From: Candidatus Uabimicrobium amorphum
GTDB taxonomy: Bacteria; Planctomycetota; Uabimicrobiia; Uabimicrobiales; Uabimicrobiaceae
Length of the DNA: 64,000 nucleotides
Direction: 5' to 3'
Assembly: GCF_009002475.1 (NCBI RefSeq)
Contig: NZ_AP019860.1
Coordinates: 5,408,501-5,472,500 of the forward strand
The notes beneath the pieces were generated by a model, which saw only the letters and a program-made list of their open reading frames with translations, had not been told where the DNA came from and searched no databases. Positions 54,685 to 63,600 of this stretch are shown here, piece by piece. The position numbers and the translations under genes were made by a program. How positions within the stretch are numbered: position 1 is the first letter of the stretch; every line of letters begins with the position of its first letter.

Positions 54685-54842
54685 GGGCGTGTCATCAATT
54701 AACCTTCATTCACTATTGAGCCCTTCTAAATACTAGCGTCGTTGCTCCTTATTTAAATAACCTAGCTATGATGCATACGGAGCGCCTAGCTAGAATTTAC
54801 AATGACTTTAATATTAAATAAACTTTAATTGATGATACGCCC
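54685..54842. mobile_element. MITE-like element, copy 1
   Basis: A 158-bp element with terminal inverted repeats GGGCGTGTCATCAATTAA (left) and the complement of GGGCGTATCATCAATTAA (right, one difference). TA lies on both sides, as after insertion by IS630/mariner-type enzymes. It has no ORF. Together with copy 2 it fills the 487-base gap between the zinc-ribbon paralogues. Confidence 0.8.
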
Positions 54843-54845
54843 TAA

Positions 54846-55003
54846 GGCCGCGTCATCAATTAACCTTCGTTCACTATTGAGCCCTTCTAAATACTAGCGT
54901 CGTTGCTCCTTATTTAAATAACCTAGCTATGATGCATACGGAGCGCCTAGCTAGAATTTACAATGACTTTAATATTAAATAAACTTTAATTGATGGCACG
55001 CCC
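54846..55003. mobile_element. MITE-like element, copy 2 (tandem)
   Basis: Same 158-bp sequence as copy 1 with only a few substitutions, offset 161 bases. Its left end is altered (GGCCGCGTCATCAATTAA) and its right end reads GATGGCACGCCC. TA follows. The near identity points to a recent tandem duplication or nested insertion. No ORF. Confidence 0.8.
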
Positions 55004-55149
55004 TATGTAAAGATAATCTAAAGTACTGGAAATTACAGTAGAATTTATTATATAATATTAAAATGTGTACTTAAACACATCTCAAGCTAAGGGAGAGGTT
55101 TAGAAAACTTTTCGCTATCGAAAATTATCTGTTAGAAAGGCAATAATTT

Positions 55150-57186
55150 ATGTCGACGTATTCCATCAAGGTAAATTGCTCTTGCGGCAAGATACTTAAG
55201 GTTCCCGAAAAATACGCAGGGAAAAGGGTCAAATGTCCGTGTGAACGAAAAATTTCGATTCCCACTATTGAAGAAATCAAGAAAAAGATAGGTGATGACA
55301 AAGAAGATTTGCGCAATTGTCCAACTTGTGGAGCATTTTTGAACAAAGACGATGTGATTTGCGTTGCATGTCGTATGAATTTGCAAACCGGAGAATGGGA
55401 TAACAGTGCACCTCCCGCGGCATACACAAAACCAAAATCAAGTAAATTTGAATACGTTGTTACGGCAGCAGTTGTTATCGTAGCGGTAATGGCCGGTATA
55501 TGGGTTATGTCTGATAAGACCGAGACCGCGACAGACGATCAGAACACAATGGTAATGGGTACGGAAAAAGATGATTTTAATTTTGCGGCAGCGTGGCAAA
55601 GTTTAGACAACATGCCGGAAGACAATTCTCAGGCCATCAATAAAAAGATGGAAGCTTTTGTGAAGAAAATGTTTAATGCCGACGTAAGCAAGGCAATACA
55701 GGATTTAGAAACAAAAAAATACGAGTTGATGGCAAAAGAGTCGCATGGAAAACTAAAAGCGGATATGGATCCGATTACACGTTGGTATACCTTAGAACAA
55801 CTTTCCCGTCAATTTGATGGTACTGTTTATGCTGCAAAGAGCATAAAAACAGATCAGCACAAGCAAATGGAAAAAATCAAAGGCATTGTTGGTGGACAGC
55901 AAGAGAAGTTACAAGAATACATGAACGATGGCCAGTACCAAAGAGTCCTGATGGAGTCATTTCAGTTTGTAAATCAAATACCATTCGAGTTGCGTAATAA
56001 TGTGGAATTAAAGCCGATGTTGTCGCGAATGGACAATACATACCAAGAGGCTCTGTCTAATTTGCATGTAAAAGAACAGCAGGTAGCGCAAGAGACCACA
56101 GAAAAAAATACCTCTGATGAGGAATTGAAAAAAGTGGAAGCAAAAATTGCCAGTGTTAGTCAAAAAATTGGGGCAATGACTGCGAATTGGGAATACAAAA
56201 AAGCATTAGACCTTGTCGAGCCTTTGGCAATTCAGGCAGAAAAATACCGTGATGTTGCATCAGACAATATTACGATTATTTTGAAAATGCACGATTCGCT
56301 AATTCGTTTAAACAAATTGTGGAACGCGATTGCTCAAGGAGCTGAATTTTCTGTAGGTAAAAAGAAGCAAATGTTCTTACGTGCCAATGACAAAGCATTT
56401 ATAAACGGCAAAATTGTCAAGTATGAAAATGACAAACTTTACGTAGTGACACGTGAAAAGACGAAAAAAGTGGTGAACTTACGCAGCATTCGTGCCGATG
56501 AGTTGATCAATAAATTTGCTTTGGAAAGCGATTTTCCTAAAGAGTACGTATACGGATTGGCGCTGCACTTTTATGCCTCTAACAGCATGCACTTCAATGT
56601 TCGTGATACATTTGAAAAATTGAAAAAACCTAGCGAAGAGCACAATGAACTCGTGGCAAACGCAAAAACACAAATTGATCGTCGTATTGCTTTGCGCAAC
56701 GAAATAGCTCAACGCGTTGATGAGGCACAAGAAGAACGTGACCTAAAACGTCAAGAGCAAGCCTTGGAAAAAGACAAGCAGCGCGCATGGCAATATGCAC
56801 AGAGCATTGTGGAAGACTTTAACGAAGGCAACTTTGAGAAAGTTCTCGATGAACTACAAGTCATCAAAGACATGTTGCCAAAAGATGAAGTCGTGAAAAT
56901 GAGTAAGCGTCTTGGTTCAGAGCAAGGATATACGCTGAAAAAATTTGCGGAACTTGCTTTGAATACGTGCGCGGTTTGTGGTCAAGACGGTTTAGTTGAG
57001 TGTCGCTCTTGTCTTGGTGAAGGAATTGTGGAAAAAACGATACAGTTGAAAGAAGATTCTGTGACCAAGAAACGCTACTGCCGTACATGTAATGGTGCAA
57101 AAACATTGCGTTGTCCAAGTTGCTACAAAAGACACTTCAGCAAGCCTTATCAAATGTTACAAGCTTGGTATGATGACTTACACTAG
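55150..57186 (+). CDS. Zinc-ribbon membrane protein, paralogue 2, with C-terminal Cys-rich domain
   Basis: A 678-residue protein with SD AAAGG. The N-terminal ribbons mirror the upstream paralogue: C10-x-C12 with C29-x-C31 (one spacing differs, CPC), then NCPTCGAF and CVAC near 58-75 and TGEWD. A membrane helix lies at about 97-117 (VVTAAVVIVAVMAGIWVM). The long helical part includes NGKIVKYENDKLYVV, a small beta module shared with the paralogue. The last 70 residues add four CxxC pairs (CAVC, CRSC, CRTC, CPSC) arranged like a DnaJ-type zinc-finger domain, absent from paralogue 1. Function unknown. An A/T-rich promoter-like TATAAT lies near 55050. Confidence 0.78.
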   Translation: MSTYSIKVNCSCGKILKVPEKYAGKRVKCPCERKISIPTIEEIKKKIGDDKEDLRNCPTCGAFLNKDDVICVACRMNLQTGEWDNSAPPAAYTKPKSSKFEYVVTAAVVIVAVMAGIWVMSDKTETATDDQNTMVMGTEKDDFNFAAAWQSLDNMPEDNSQAINKKMEAFVKKMFNADVSKAIQDLETKKYELMAKESHGKLKADMDPITRWYTLEQLSRQFDGTVYAAKSIKTDQHKQMEKIKGIVGGQQEKLQEYMNDGQYQRVLMESFQFVNQIPFELRNNVELKPMLSRMDNTYQEALSNLHVKEQQVAQETTEKNTSDEELKKVEAKIASVSQKIGAMTANWEYKKALDLVEPLAIQAEKYRDVASDNITIILKMHDSLIRLNKLWNAIAQGAEFSVGKKKQMFLRANDKAFINGKIVKYENDKLYVVTREKTKKVVNLRSIRADELINKFALESDFPKEYVYGLALHFYASNSMHFNVRDTFEKLKKPSEEHNELVANAKTQIDRRIALRNEIAQRVDEAQEERDLKRQEQALEKDKQRAWQYAQSIVEDFNEGNFEKVLDELQVIKDMLPKDEVVKMSKRLGSEQGYTLKKFAELALNTCAVCGQDGLVECRSCLGEGIVEKTIQLKEDSVTKKRYCRTCNGAKTLRCPSCYKRHFSKPYQMLQAWYDDLH

Positions 57187-57231
57187 TTGGTGATCTATTA
57201 AGTAAGAGTAGATTTCTAACAAGGTGATATT

Positions 57232-57261
57232 TAGGGTGTGTTTTCATAAAAACACACCCTA
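57232..57261. terminator. Bidirectional terminator
   Basis: Perfect 13-base arms TAGGGTGTGTTTT/AAAACACACCCTA with loop CATA between converging genes, with A/T tails on both sides. Confidence 0.85.
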
Positions 57262-57273
57262 ATTTTATGGACA

Positions 57274-58503
57274 CTATTTTAGGCAACGTCCTAACCAATT
57301 TAGGAAGGTGCGATCTGGTTTCGCTTGCTTCTCTTCTTCTTCATATAGTTTACGCAATATTTCTTTTACTTGAGGTTGTAGTAAGTCTTTGCTGCGCGAG
57401 CATGAATAAGCCGCACCTTTGGCGATTTCTTTTTCTTCGTCTTGAAGGTACTGGGTGATGATTTCTACAAATTCCGGTTGATGCTCTACAGAGTTTATTG
57501 ATCTTGCAATGAATGCGCGCACGCGAGGATTTTCTGACTTAGCGTGTTGCAAAAAAATCTTTGCGTAGGCATCTTTTGGCAAAAGTTTACTGTCTTTGTG
57601 CTTTACAAGACGTTGTACTTTTAACGACAAGCTTACATGGTCTGCTTTTGGGTTGTTTTGCATCGCGTCGATACATCCGAGAAGTCCATCAAAAGTAATG
57701 CCTATGGAGATACCAGCCGTTCCCTGTCCTTTTACGTGTGCATTACCTTGTGGTGTGGCTACTTGAGAATCTAAGGTTATGGGACCCAACAATGTCGAAG
57801 AAATAACTTCTGAAGTGTCCAGACGTACCGCCATCTCTCCTGATAACTTGCAGTCCATGACGAATTTACCCATGGGGATCGATATATCCGCTGTGGCGTC
57901 GAGGATAAGGCACGGCTTATCATTTACAACACGCGTTTCTTTTACGGTACATGTCATACTTTTGACGCTCAAATTCTCTCCCAATAAAGCTTTTACAGCA
58001 GGTGTCGGTATTTCTAAGACTTTTCCTGCAGCGAAAGTGTTACCGGCGAAAATATTTGAAAAAGCGTTGTCTTTTCCCAAAGTGTGGTAGTCCATACCAA
58101 CCAATTGTATTTCTTGTGGTAAATACGGTTTACGACCATTTGGATATGTGGCGTCTACATTACCATTTTGTGCCGTGATCAGATATTCTTTTCCTGATAT
58201 AGGCATACGCTGTAAACGACCATTTGTTCCTGTTACTTGTGCATTGCGGTATTTCGCCTTGACTTTCGTGACGTAGTTTTTGTCTGTTGCAAGGATCAAT
58301 TCTTCCTTCGTGGATATTTGTCTGTACTCCTGGCGTTTTTGTCCCATACGTCGGCCATTCATCGATACAGTAAACGCAAGTTTAAAACCAAAAGATTGGG
58401 TGTTGATGCGTTTTTCAGAAGGGGTAAATTTTATTTGCGGAAAAGTGATCTCTTGCGCAAAACATACGCAAATGACTAAGGTTATCAAAAATATGTGCTT
58501 CAT
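57274..58503 (-). CDS. Secreted protein with C-terminal HEAT-like region, unknown function
   Basis: A 409-residue protein with SD GAAAGAAA. A signal peptide (about 1-16, cut after CFA) is followed by a beta-rich domain (about 20-290) containing GKVLEIPTPAVKALLG and conserved Gly-Thr runs; this resembles extracytoplasmic DUF6263-type proteins (low confidence). Residues about 310-405 are HEAT-like helical repeats (VRAFIARSIN, EIAKGAAYSCS). It faces the zinc-ribbon operon across a terminator. No catalytic motif is seen. Confidence 0.65.
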   Translation of the reverse strand: MKHIFLITLVICVCFAQEITFPQIKFTPSEKRINTQSFGFKLAFTVSMNGRRMGQKRQEYRQISTKEELILATDKNYVTKVKAKYRNAQVTGTNGRLQRMPISGKEYLITAQNGNVDATYPNGRKPYLPQEIQLVGMDYHTLGKDNAFSNIFAGNTFAAGKVLEIPTPAVKALLGENLSVKSMTCTVKETRVVNDKPCLILDATADISIPMGKFVMDCKLSGEMAVRLDTSEVISSTLLGPITLDSQVATPQGNAHVKGQGTAGISIGITFDGLLGCIDAMQNNPKADHVSLSLKVQRLVKHKDSKLLPKDAYAKIFLQHAKSENPRVRAFIARSINSVEHQPEFVEIITQYLQDEEKEIAKGAAYSCSRSKDLLQPQVKEILRKLYEEEEKQAKPDRTFLNWLGRCLK

Positions 58504-58802
58504 AAATTTCTTTCTAAAAAATAAAATATTCTACTCAAAATAGTATATTCCGTAGAGTGAATATACTAACAAACACTTTTAGTGATTGCAATAAATTGTG
58601 GTGTGCGAAAAACGTGTGATTTTTTCACGTAAAAAATATTCTATAGATATATAATAAATTATGCTCCATAAAGTACCAGATGCAAATGATGGGAAACAAT
58701 ACCATAGATTCACCAAAAATTATCGTTGTGTTACATAATAACAATAGATAAAATAGTTAGAAAATGTAATGACTTATTAGCAGCTTAGTGGAAGGGGAAT
58801 AC
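58504..58802. other. AT-rich intergenic region
   Basis: There are 299 bases between divergent genes, so it must hold both promoters. A weak hairpin (ACGTG...CACGT near 58612-58629) is the only structure noticed. Confidence 0.4.
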
Positions 58803-59420
58803 ATGAGATTTGTTATTATTTTTTTTACTATACTAAATATTGCTTTTGTGTATAGTGAGGTGATTACCAATACAGATTTGGTGGGAGGATCAGCTGTTGT
58901 TACTAGGCTCCCTGTCGGATGGACAGACAATGGTAATTTACCTGTGAGTGCTTTGTTTGACGGTATTTCTGCCAATCCAGGGAATGGTCGCGTTTTGTTT
59001 CAGGGGCCGACAGATCTTAGTGACGCCGATTTTATTGGTATTACCATCGACCTGATCACTCCGTTTGAAATCAATTCTTTCCAAATGGCACATGATTTTG
59101 GTAGCTCCGCTTCACAAGAAGTTGTTTCTATGGATATCTTGCTAAATGGAAGCGAAGGATTAATACAATCGTTTTCTGTCGACAATCTCAATGATGGCAA
59201 CATTAACGATATCGATGACGTATTTGTTGGACAAAGCATTGCGGGAGTTACAAACATCGAATTTAGAATTACTGGTAATGAGGCGTCGCGGCAAATTGAA
59301 ATACGTGAATTTATTGTTACGGGAAATGCCGTTCCTGAGCCTTCCACTTTTATACTACTAACGCTACTAGCGGCTATTGGTTTCTTTTCAAGAAAAATTA
59401 GACGTGTCACGCCTCAATAA
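58803..59420 (+). CDS. PEP-CTERM sorting-domain protein
   Basis: A 205-residue protein from ATG 58803, with AAGGGG upstream; a GTG at 58788 would disrupt the signal peptide. The signal (about 1-19, cut after VYS) precedes a beta-rich domain with Asn/Asp/Gly-rich turns, much like F5/8-type discoidin modules. The C-terminus is a PEP-CTERM tail: VPEPSTF, a hydrophobic helix (ILLTLLAAIGFFS) and a basic end (RKIRR). Such proteins are processed by an exosortase and displayed or released with extracellular polymer. No exosortase gene is in the window. Confidence 0.88.
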   Translation: MRFVIIFFTILNIAFVYSEVITNTDLVGGSAVVTRLPVGWTDNGNLPVSALFDGISANPGNGRVLFQGPTDLSDADFIGITIDLITPFEINSFQMAHDFGSSASQEVVSMDILLNGSEGLIQSFSVDNLNDGNINDIDDVFVGQSIAGVTNIEFRITGNEASRQIEIREFIVTGNAVPEPSTFILLTLLAAIGFFSRKIRRVTPQ

Positions 59421-59479
59421 CAACATTCCTCAATGAATAGCGAATTAAACCACGAAAGAGTATCTTGGTATTGTCGTAA

Positions 59480-59500
59480 CAGGCAGAGCTAGTCCGCCTG
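59480..59500. terminator. Hairpin between converging genes
   Basis: CAGGCAGA/TCCGCCTG with loop GCTAG, one mismatch. It has the same 8-5-8 geometry as the GGGCGGAC palindromes and may be a decayed relative. Likely terminator. Confidence 0.5.
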
Positions 59501-59519
59501 TTTGATATGAATGGATATG

Positions 59520-60506
59520 CTACGATACCGGACAATTCTTCCGGATGTAGTCTGTTGAATCTTTGATAATGTAGTCTATATCACACTGTGGTTGCCAATC
59601 TAGTTCTTGCATAGCTCTCTTTGCGATCCCTACGCGAAATTTTACGTCAGAGGGAGGGGCCGGGATATGTTTTAACTCTGGAAATGCGGTCTCAGGATTC
59701 ACATGCGCCCAGATGCGTTTTGCCAACTCTAGCATCGTGAATGTATTTTCGCCACACAGGTTAAAATCGCGGTTTACGACTTTCTTATCAATCATTTTTG
59801 CGACAGCATTGGCGATGTCTTTTGCGTGAGTAAATGTTCGTACTTGGTCGCCTTCGCCAAATATTTCAAAAGGTGTTTGCTTGAGCATTGCTTTGTAAAT
59901 AAAATCGGGTATGACATGCGCCATTCCGAATTTAGCTTCGCCATCGCCAGAAACATCGGGAAGTTCGCCGCTACCTACGGCATTAAATGGACGCACGATT
60001 AGGTAGCGCAAATCATACTCGCGATGCGCTCCTGTTGTTAAAAATTCCCCGAATAGTTTTTGCATACCGTAGTTGGTAATCGGAATTTGTTGTTGCAGTG
60101 CATGTTCTTCGCTTACGGGGTGATCTACGCGTTCGAAGACCATGGAGGAAGAAAAATATACAAATGTTGCTTCGGGGCATGCTGCAAGAGTGTTATCGAT
60201 GGCTTGAGAAAGAATTTCCGTGTTGTCACGGGCAATTTGGTACGGAATGCGGTGGAAATATTTAATGCCGCCGATGAGAGCGGCTAGACAAAATACGTAA
60301 TCATAACCTCTAAACTCTTGAGGATACATATTGCGCACGTCTTTATTGCACAATGAAAAATTAGGATTTTGATAGAAATCGTGTTCGATGTAACCGTATT
60401 TAGAAAAATTGTCGACAACGGTAACTTGATGTTCATTTTCCAAAAGTTTACGTACAATGTACGAGCCAATAAAACCTGCGCCACCGAGAGCTAAAATTTT
60501 TGCCAT
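59520..60506 (-). CDS. NAD-dependent sugar-nucleotide epimerase/dehydratase (extended SDR)
   Basis: A 328-residue extended short-chain dehydrogenase. The N-terminal nucleotide loop is GGAGFIG (residues 8-14) with D32 after strand 2, so NAD is preferred. The catalytic SSSMVFE (near 122) and Y-x-x-x-K (YGMQK near 148) are present. VRPFNAVG (near 172) is the substrate-domain marker. Relatives interconvert nucleotide sugars such as UDP-glucose/galactose or make GDP-fucose. It is the last gene in the ExbB operon, 12 bases after the beta-helix gene, which suggests sugar supply for a surface structure (inference). Confidence 0.9.
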   Translation of the reverse strand: MAKILALGGAGFIGSYIVRKLLENEHQVTVVDNFSKYGYIEHDFYQNPNFSLCNKDVRNMYPQEFRGYDYVFCLAALIGGIKYFHRIPYQIARDNTEILSQAIDNTLAACPEATFVYFSSSMVFERVDHPVSEEHALQQQIPITNYGMQKLFGEFLTTGAHREYDLRYLIVRPFNAVGSGELPDVSGDGEAKFGMAHVIPDFIYKAMLKQTPFEIFGEGDQVRTFTHAKDIANAVAKMIDKKVVNRDFNLCGENTFTMLELAKRIWAHVNPETAFPELKHIPAPPSDVKFRVGIAKRAMQELDWQPQCDIDYIIKDSTDYIRKNCPVS

Positions 60507-60518
60507 GTTTTTATCTTT

Positions 60519-62081
60519 CTAATAGTAAGAGTTACCTTTTTGATTTCCTTCAAAAATGTTGGAGTCATCGTATTGCAATTTTTTTTCCGATTTTATCCCG
60601 AAACCTTTGTTACGAATAAATTTATTTTGTGAAACTTGTGTAGGAACGCTTCTTGTATTGCAGTACAATCCATCTTCTTCATTGCTAATGATGCTGTTAC
60701 CGACGATTTTTGGGGAAGAATCATCGAGATACAAACCGTAGCCCTTGTTATAGGTAATGGTATTTTGCGAGATAAGTCCTTTACTTTTGTTCACCCAAAT
60801 CCCTACAGTGTTTTGCTTTATGGAGTTTTTGTTAATCTCAATAGTGGAGTTTTCCGCTTCGATTCCACGTCCCTGATTGTCAACGATATTGTTGCCTTCT
60901 AATACAACACTTGGACAAATATCAACAAAAAAGCCTTTCTCGCTAAAGCGTATGGTGTTTTCTTTACAGGTAGTGTTTTCGGAATCTTTTATGTAGACGC
61001 CGCCTCCTTGACATTCTGTTACCTTGCCCTTACCTTCTTCGACAATTGCATGACCACTGATTTCGTTACCGCGGAGTAAAATGGACTTACCTGACTCAAT
61101 TTCGACAGCAGACCTTTGGCGACTACGATTCGTAAAACTATTGTAGAACACCTCGATATCTTGACCATTGGCCATCATTAAACAGCAACCGTTTTGCGTT
61201 TTTACTTTGTTTTTTACTACTTTAGAACGCCCAAATTTTATATTGCTACAGTCTTTAAAAAATACAGCATCTTTTTTGTAACTTTCGATATTGTTTGCTG
61301 TGAGTAGTATGTCGCGACAGCTATACATTTCTAATGCCTGCAGATCTGTTTTGATTTCATTGCGAAAAATTGCGGATTTTTCGCGGGCGTCGGCATGACG
61401 TAGTACAATTCCCTTACTGCCGCTTATTTTGTTTTTTTCAAGTAAAAATTGTTCGATGTCTTTAAAGTGAATAATGTCGTATTGTTCGCTACCGCTTAGC
61501 AGTGTATTATTTTTTATATAAACATTTTTGCTTTCCTCTGCATAAATAGCGCTTTTCTTAGTTTTTATATCATTCTCTTCAATATAAACACCTGAGCTTT
61601 TGGTTTGAACATGTATAGATGTTGCTGCACTTTTTATGTCGTTGTTGCGAAACGTAATCTCATTGGAATGTGAAACGATAAAAAGTGGTTGATTTTCATC
61701 TTGTCCCGAAAAATTTATATTTTCAATCTTACAGTTCTTACAGCCTTTTATGGTAATTGCCGTTCCCTTATTGGCCCAAATAAACACTTGGCCTTCGGCT
61801 TTTAAAGTAATCTGCGATTTATTTTCCATAAGGATATTTTCTTCACGTTTGGAAGGTCTTATGAGCAGAATACTATTTTGTGGCGCTTTTTTGATTTTGT
61901 GATTTAGGTTGTCATCGGCATTGACAACGATAATGGTTTTTCCCTTCGCATCATCTGGTATTTTAGCGGACGGTGAGTACCATGAAAAGTAAACAAAATT
62001 AATGAAAATGATAAATGTCAATGTCGAAAAAAACAACTTGAATGATGCAGTTGTCATCGGCATCGGAATGCGATTGCTCAT
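60519..62081 (-). CDS. Membrane-anchored right-handed beta-helix repeat protein
   Basis: A 520-residue protein with an N-terminal membrane segment (about 11-30). Residues about 90-510 are a parallel beta-helix: repeats of about 22-24 residues with the N-x-I/N-x-F ladder (VYIKNNTLLSG, LLTANNIESY, VSQNKFIRNKGFG). This matches NosD/PbH1-type proteins; such folds often bind or cut polysaccharides. The stacked Asn ladder is clear, but no catalytic cluster is seen. The ATG overlaps the previous stop as ATGA. Extracytoplasmic topology fits a role near the ExbB/ExbD complex encoded upstream. Confidence 0.85.
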   Translation of the reverse strand: MSNRIPMPMTTASFKLFFSTLTFIIFINFVYFSWYSPSAKIPDDAKGKTIIVVNADDNLNHKIKKAPQNSILLIRPSKREENILMENKSQITLKAEGQVFIWANKGTAITIKGCKNCKIENINFSGQDENQPLFIVSHSNEITFRNNDIKSAATSIHVQTKSSGVYIEENDIKTKKSAIYAEESKNVYIKNNTLLSGSEQYDIIHFKDIEQFLLEKNKISGSKGIVLRHADAREKSAIFRNEIKTDLQALEMYSCRDILLTANNIESYKKDAVFFKDCSNIKFGRSKVVKNKVKTQNGCCLMMANGQDIEVFYNSFTNRSRQRSAVEIESGKSILLRGNEISGHAIVEEGKGKVTECQGGGVYIKDSENTTCKENTIRFSEKGFFVDICPSVVLEGNNIVDNQGRGIEAENSTIEINKNSIKQNTVGIWVNKSKGLISQNTITYNKGYGLYLDDSSPKIVGNSIISNEEDGLYCNTRSVPTQVSQNKFIRNKGFGIKSEKKLQYDDSNIFEGNQKGNSYY

Positions 62082-62554
62082 TCAGCATCTCCCTTGTGAA
62101 TCGTAACGTGGAATCCGGCTTTTTTGAGTAGTTTTTGCGCTGCATAACTTGCCTTGTAAGGGTCATTGCCATCACGATAGTATTTGATACGCACTTCTTT
62201 ATCATTGTATTTTGTTAAAAGTTTTTTTATGGTTTTTTCCAACGCATTTTTATCAGGGCATGGCCAATTACCCACGTATAGCTCTCCGTTTACAAAGCGC
62301 ATTCGCAAATTAATTTCTTCGATTTGCTGTGGTTGCGGCTGCTTATTTTCGTTTTGCGTAGATTTATCCTGTTGCTGTTTGTCTTTTTCTTCTTGGGGAT
62401 TTTCTTGGGTTTCCTGCATAGAATCACTCGTTACCACCGGTAAGAATTTTAAAAAATCTCCTCCTCGTGGAGCGAAATATATTAGCGTAGCAACGATTGC
62501 GCCCGCTGCCATTTTCTTTTTTGTTAGAAATTTTTTCTTTTTCTTTTTGGACAT
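62078..62554 (-). CDS. Single-pass membrane protein with ExbD-like periplasmic domain
   Basis: A 158-residue protein with SD GAAAGGAAA. A Lys-rich start (KKKKKFLTKKK) and membrane helix (about 14-32) are followed by a Gln/Glu/Asn-rich linker (about 45-75) and a small alpha/beta domain (about 78-155) ending RIKYYRDGNDPYKASYAAQ and FHVTIHKG, which resembles the periplasmic domain of ExbD/TolR. It lacks the TM Asp of ExbD. It lies between exbD-like and beta-helix genes with short gaps. Possibly a second ExbD-type or adaptor subunit. Confidence 0.65.
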   Translation of the reverse strand: MSKKKKKKFLTKKKMAAGAIVATLIYFAPRGGDFLKFLPVVTSDSMQETQENPQEEKDKQQQDKSTQNENKQPQPQQIEEINLRMRFVNGELYVGNWPCPDKNALEKTIKKLLTKYNDKEVRIKYYRDGNDPYKASYAAQKLLKKAGFHVTIHKGDAE

Positions 62555-62566
62555 GTTGTTTCCTTT

Positions 62567-63034
62567 CTACCAATCATCATCGCCACTATCTTCTTCTATG
62601 TATACAATACTTTTTTGTTGAAGAAAATTTTTGAAGTCGTCAATAGATTTGGTGAGGGTTGTAAAACCTTCATCGTCTTTTTCTACTCTAAATATGATAA
62701 ATGTGGCTTCCGCAAGTTCGATTTTTTTGTCTAGTATTTGTTCCCAATCTTCATCGGATAGAGGAATTTCATCTTTACTTATAAGAATTTTGTTATTTTT
62801 GAATGTCAAATTCAAGATGCGGTGGATTTTGTTGGACAGCGCTTTGTTGGTTCCGTGTTTCCAACGGAAGTATTCTAGTTCTTGTTCTAATTCGTTTTTT
62901 TGTTTCTCTAGCATGCTGATGCGTACCATCTCATTGGACTTAACACCTGGTGGGAGAACGATGAAAAAAGCGAGTAAAATAAAAACTATGTCTAATAGAG
63001 GTAGGATGCGCTTTCCAATATCAGGCTTCTTCAT
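62567..63034 (-). CDS. ExbD/TolR-like biopolymer transport protein
   Basis: A 155-residue protein. The single membrane helix (about 11-30) contains the conserved proton-path Asp, D15, in PLLDIVFILLAFF, as in ExbD, TolR and MotB-type stators. A coiled segment (about 40-60) and a small domain (about 70-150) follow, rich in Asp and Lys. The start overlaps the ExbB stop by 14 bases. With the ExbB protein it should form a proton-driven motor acting across the periplasm. Confidence 0.85.
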   Translation of the reverse strand: MKKPDIGKRILPLLDIVFILLAFFIVLPPGVKSNEMVRISMLEKQKNELEQELEYFRWKHGTNKALSNKIHRILNLTFKNNKILISKDEIPLSDEDWEQILDKKIELAEATFIIFRVEKDDEGFTTLTKSIDDFKNFLQQKSIVYIEEDSGDDDW

Positions 63035-63530
63035 CGGTATCTTCTTTTTCTTTTAAGACAGAAAGTTTTGGATCATTGGCTTGGCACCACGCGATGAGTT
63101 CAAGATAGTAAGTCTGTAAAAAGTTGAACATAAACAAATTGACGACCGCAAAAAATAATCCAAATAATGTTGTCGATAGTGCGGGAGCAATATGGGTTGC
63201 GATGTCTTTTACTGTGGGCATATCTTGAGACGAGATCACGTATAACGCCCCCATTAAACCCCAAACAGTTCCCATGATTCCCATCATGGGAAGCATTTCT
63301 ATTAAGGTGGAAATATAGCGGATTTTTAGTTGTTCGCGCGTAATAAAAAGGGGGTCTTGTTGTGCTTTGTTGTAAAAAGAGTTGCTAAATGTGGTAAAGC
63401 GTTTCCAGCTTTGGTACAGGAGAATAAAACATCCAAGACCTATGATGATAAAGTCTAGAAGCGTGAGTCGGTTTTGAAAAAATTCTAAGGATTGTTGAAA
63501 AGCTTGATTTTTTAAGTATTCCGATAGCAT
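63021..63530 (-). CDS. MotA/TolQ/ExbB proton-channel family protein
   Basis: A 169-residue protein with SD TAGGAAAG. Three membrane helices: about 24-40, 78-98 (MLPMMGIMGTVWGLMGALYV) and 112-135 (IAPALSTTLFGLFFAVVNLF), the last two carrying the family's G-x-x-GTVxG and A-L-x-T-T-x-x-G-L motifs. The N-terminal periplasmic part is short and the polypeptide is on the small side for ExbB. The protein forms the proton channel together with ExbD and powers an outer-membrane or cell-surface task. First gene of the five-gene operon. Confidence 0.9.
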   Translation of the reverse strand: MLSEYLKNQAFQQSLEFFQNRLTLLDFIIIGLGCFILLYQSWKRFTTFSNSFYNKAQQDPLFITREQLKIRYISTLIEMLPMMGIMGTVWGLMGALYVISSQDMPTVKDIATHIAPALSTTLFGLFFAVVNLFMFNFLQTYYLELIAWCQANDPKLSVLKEKEDTDEEA

Positions 63531-63550
63531 GGCGTTTCTTTCCTAAAATG

Positions 63551-63582
63551 CAAATGGCGAGTACCTATGTACTCGCCATTTG
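63551..63582 (-). terminator. Terminator hairpin
   Basis: Perfect 14-base arms (core GGCGAGTAC/GTACTCGCC) with loop CTAT. It separates the partial gene at the right edge from the ExbB operon, so the operon probably has its own promoter. Confidence 0.8.
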
Positions 63583-63600
63583 ATCATGCAACTAGTTTAA

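Noticed and set aside
54685..55003. CRISPR or rRNA-type repeat
   Set aside because: Only two long copies with inverted-repeat ends and TA flanks; this fits a MITE, not CRISPR.
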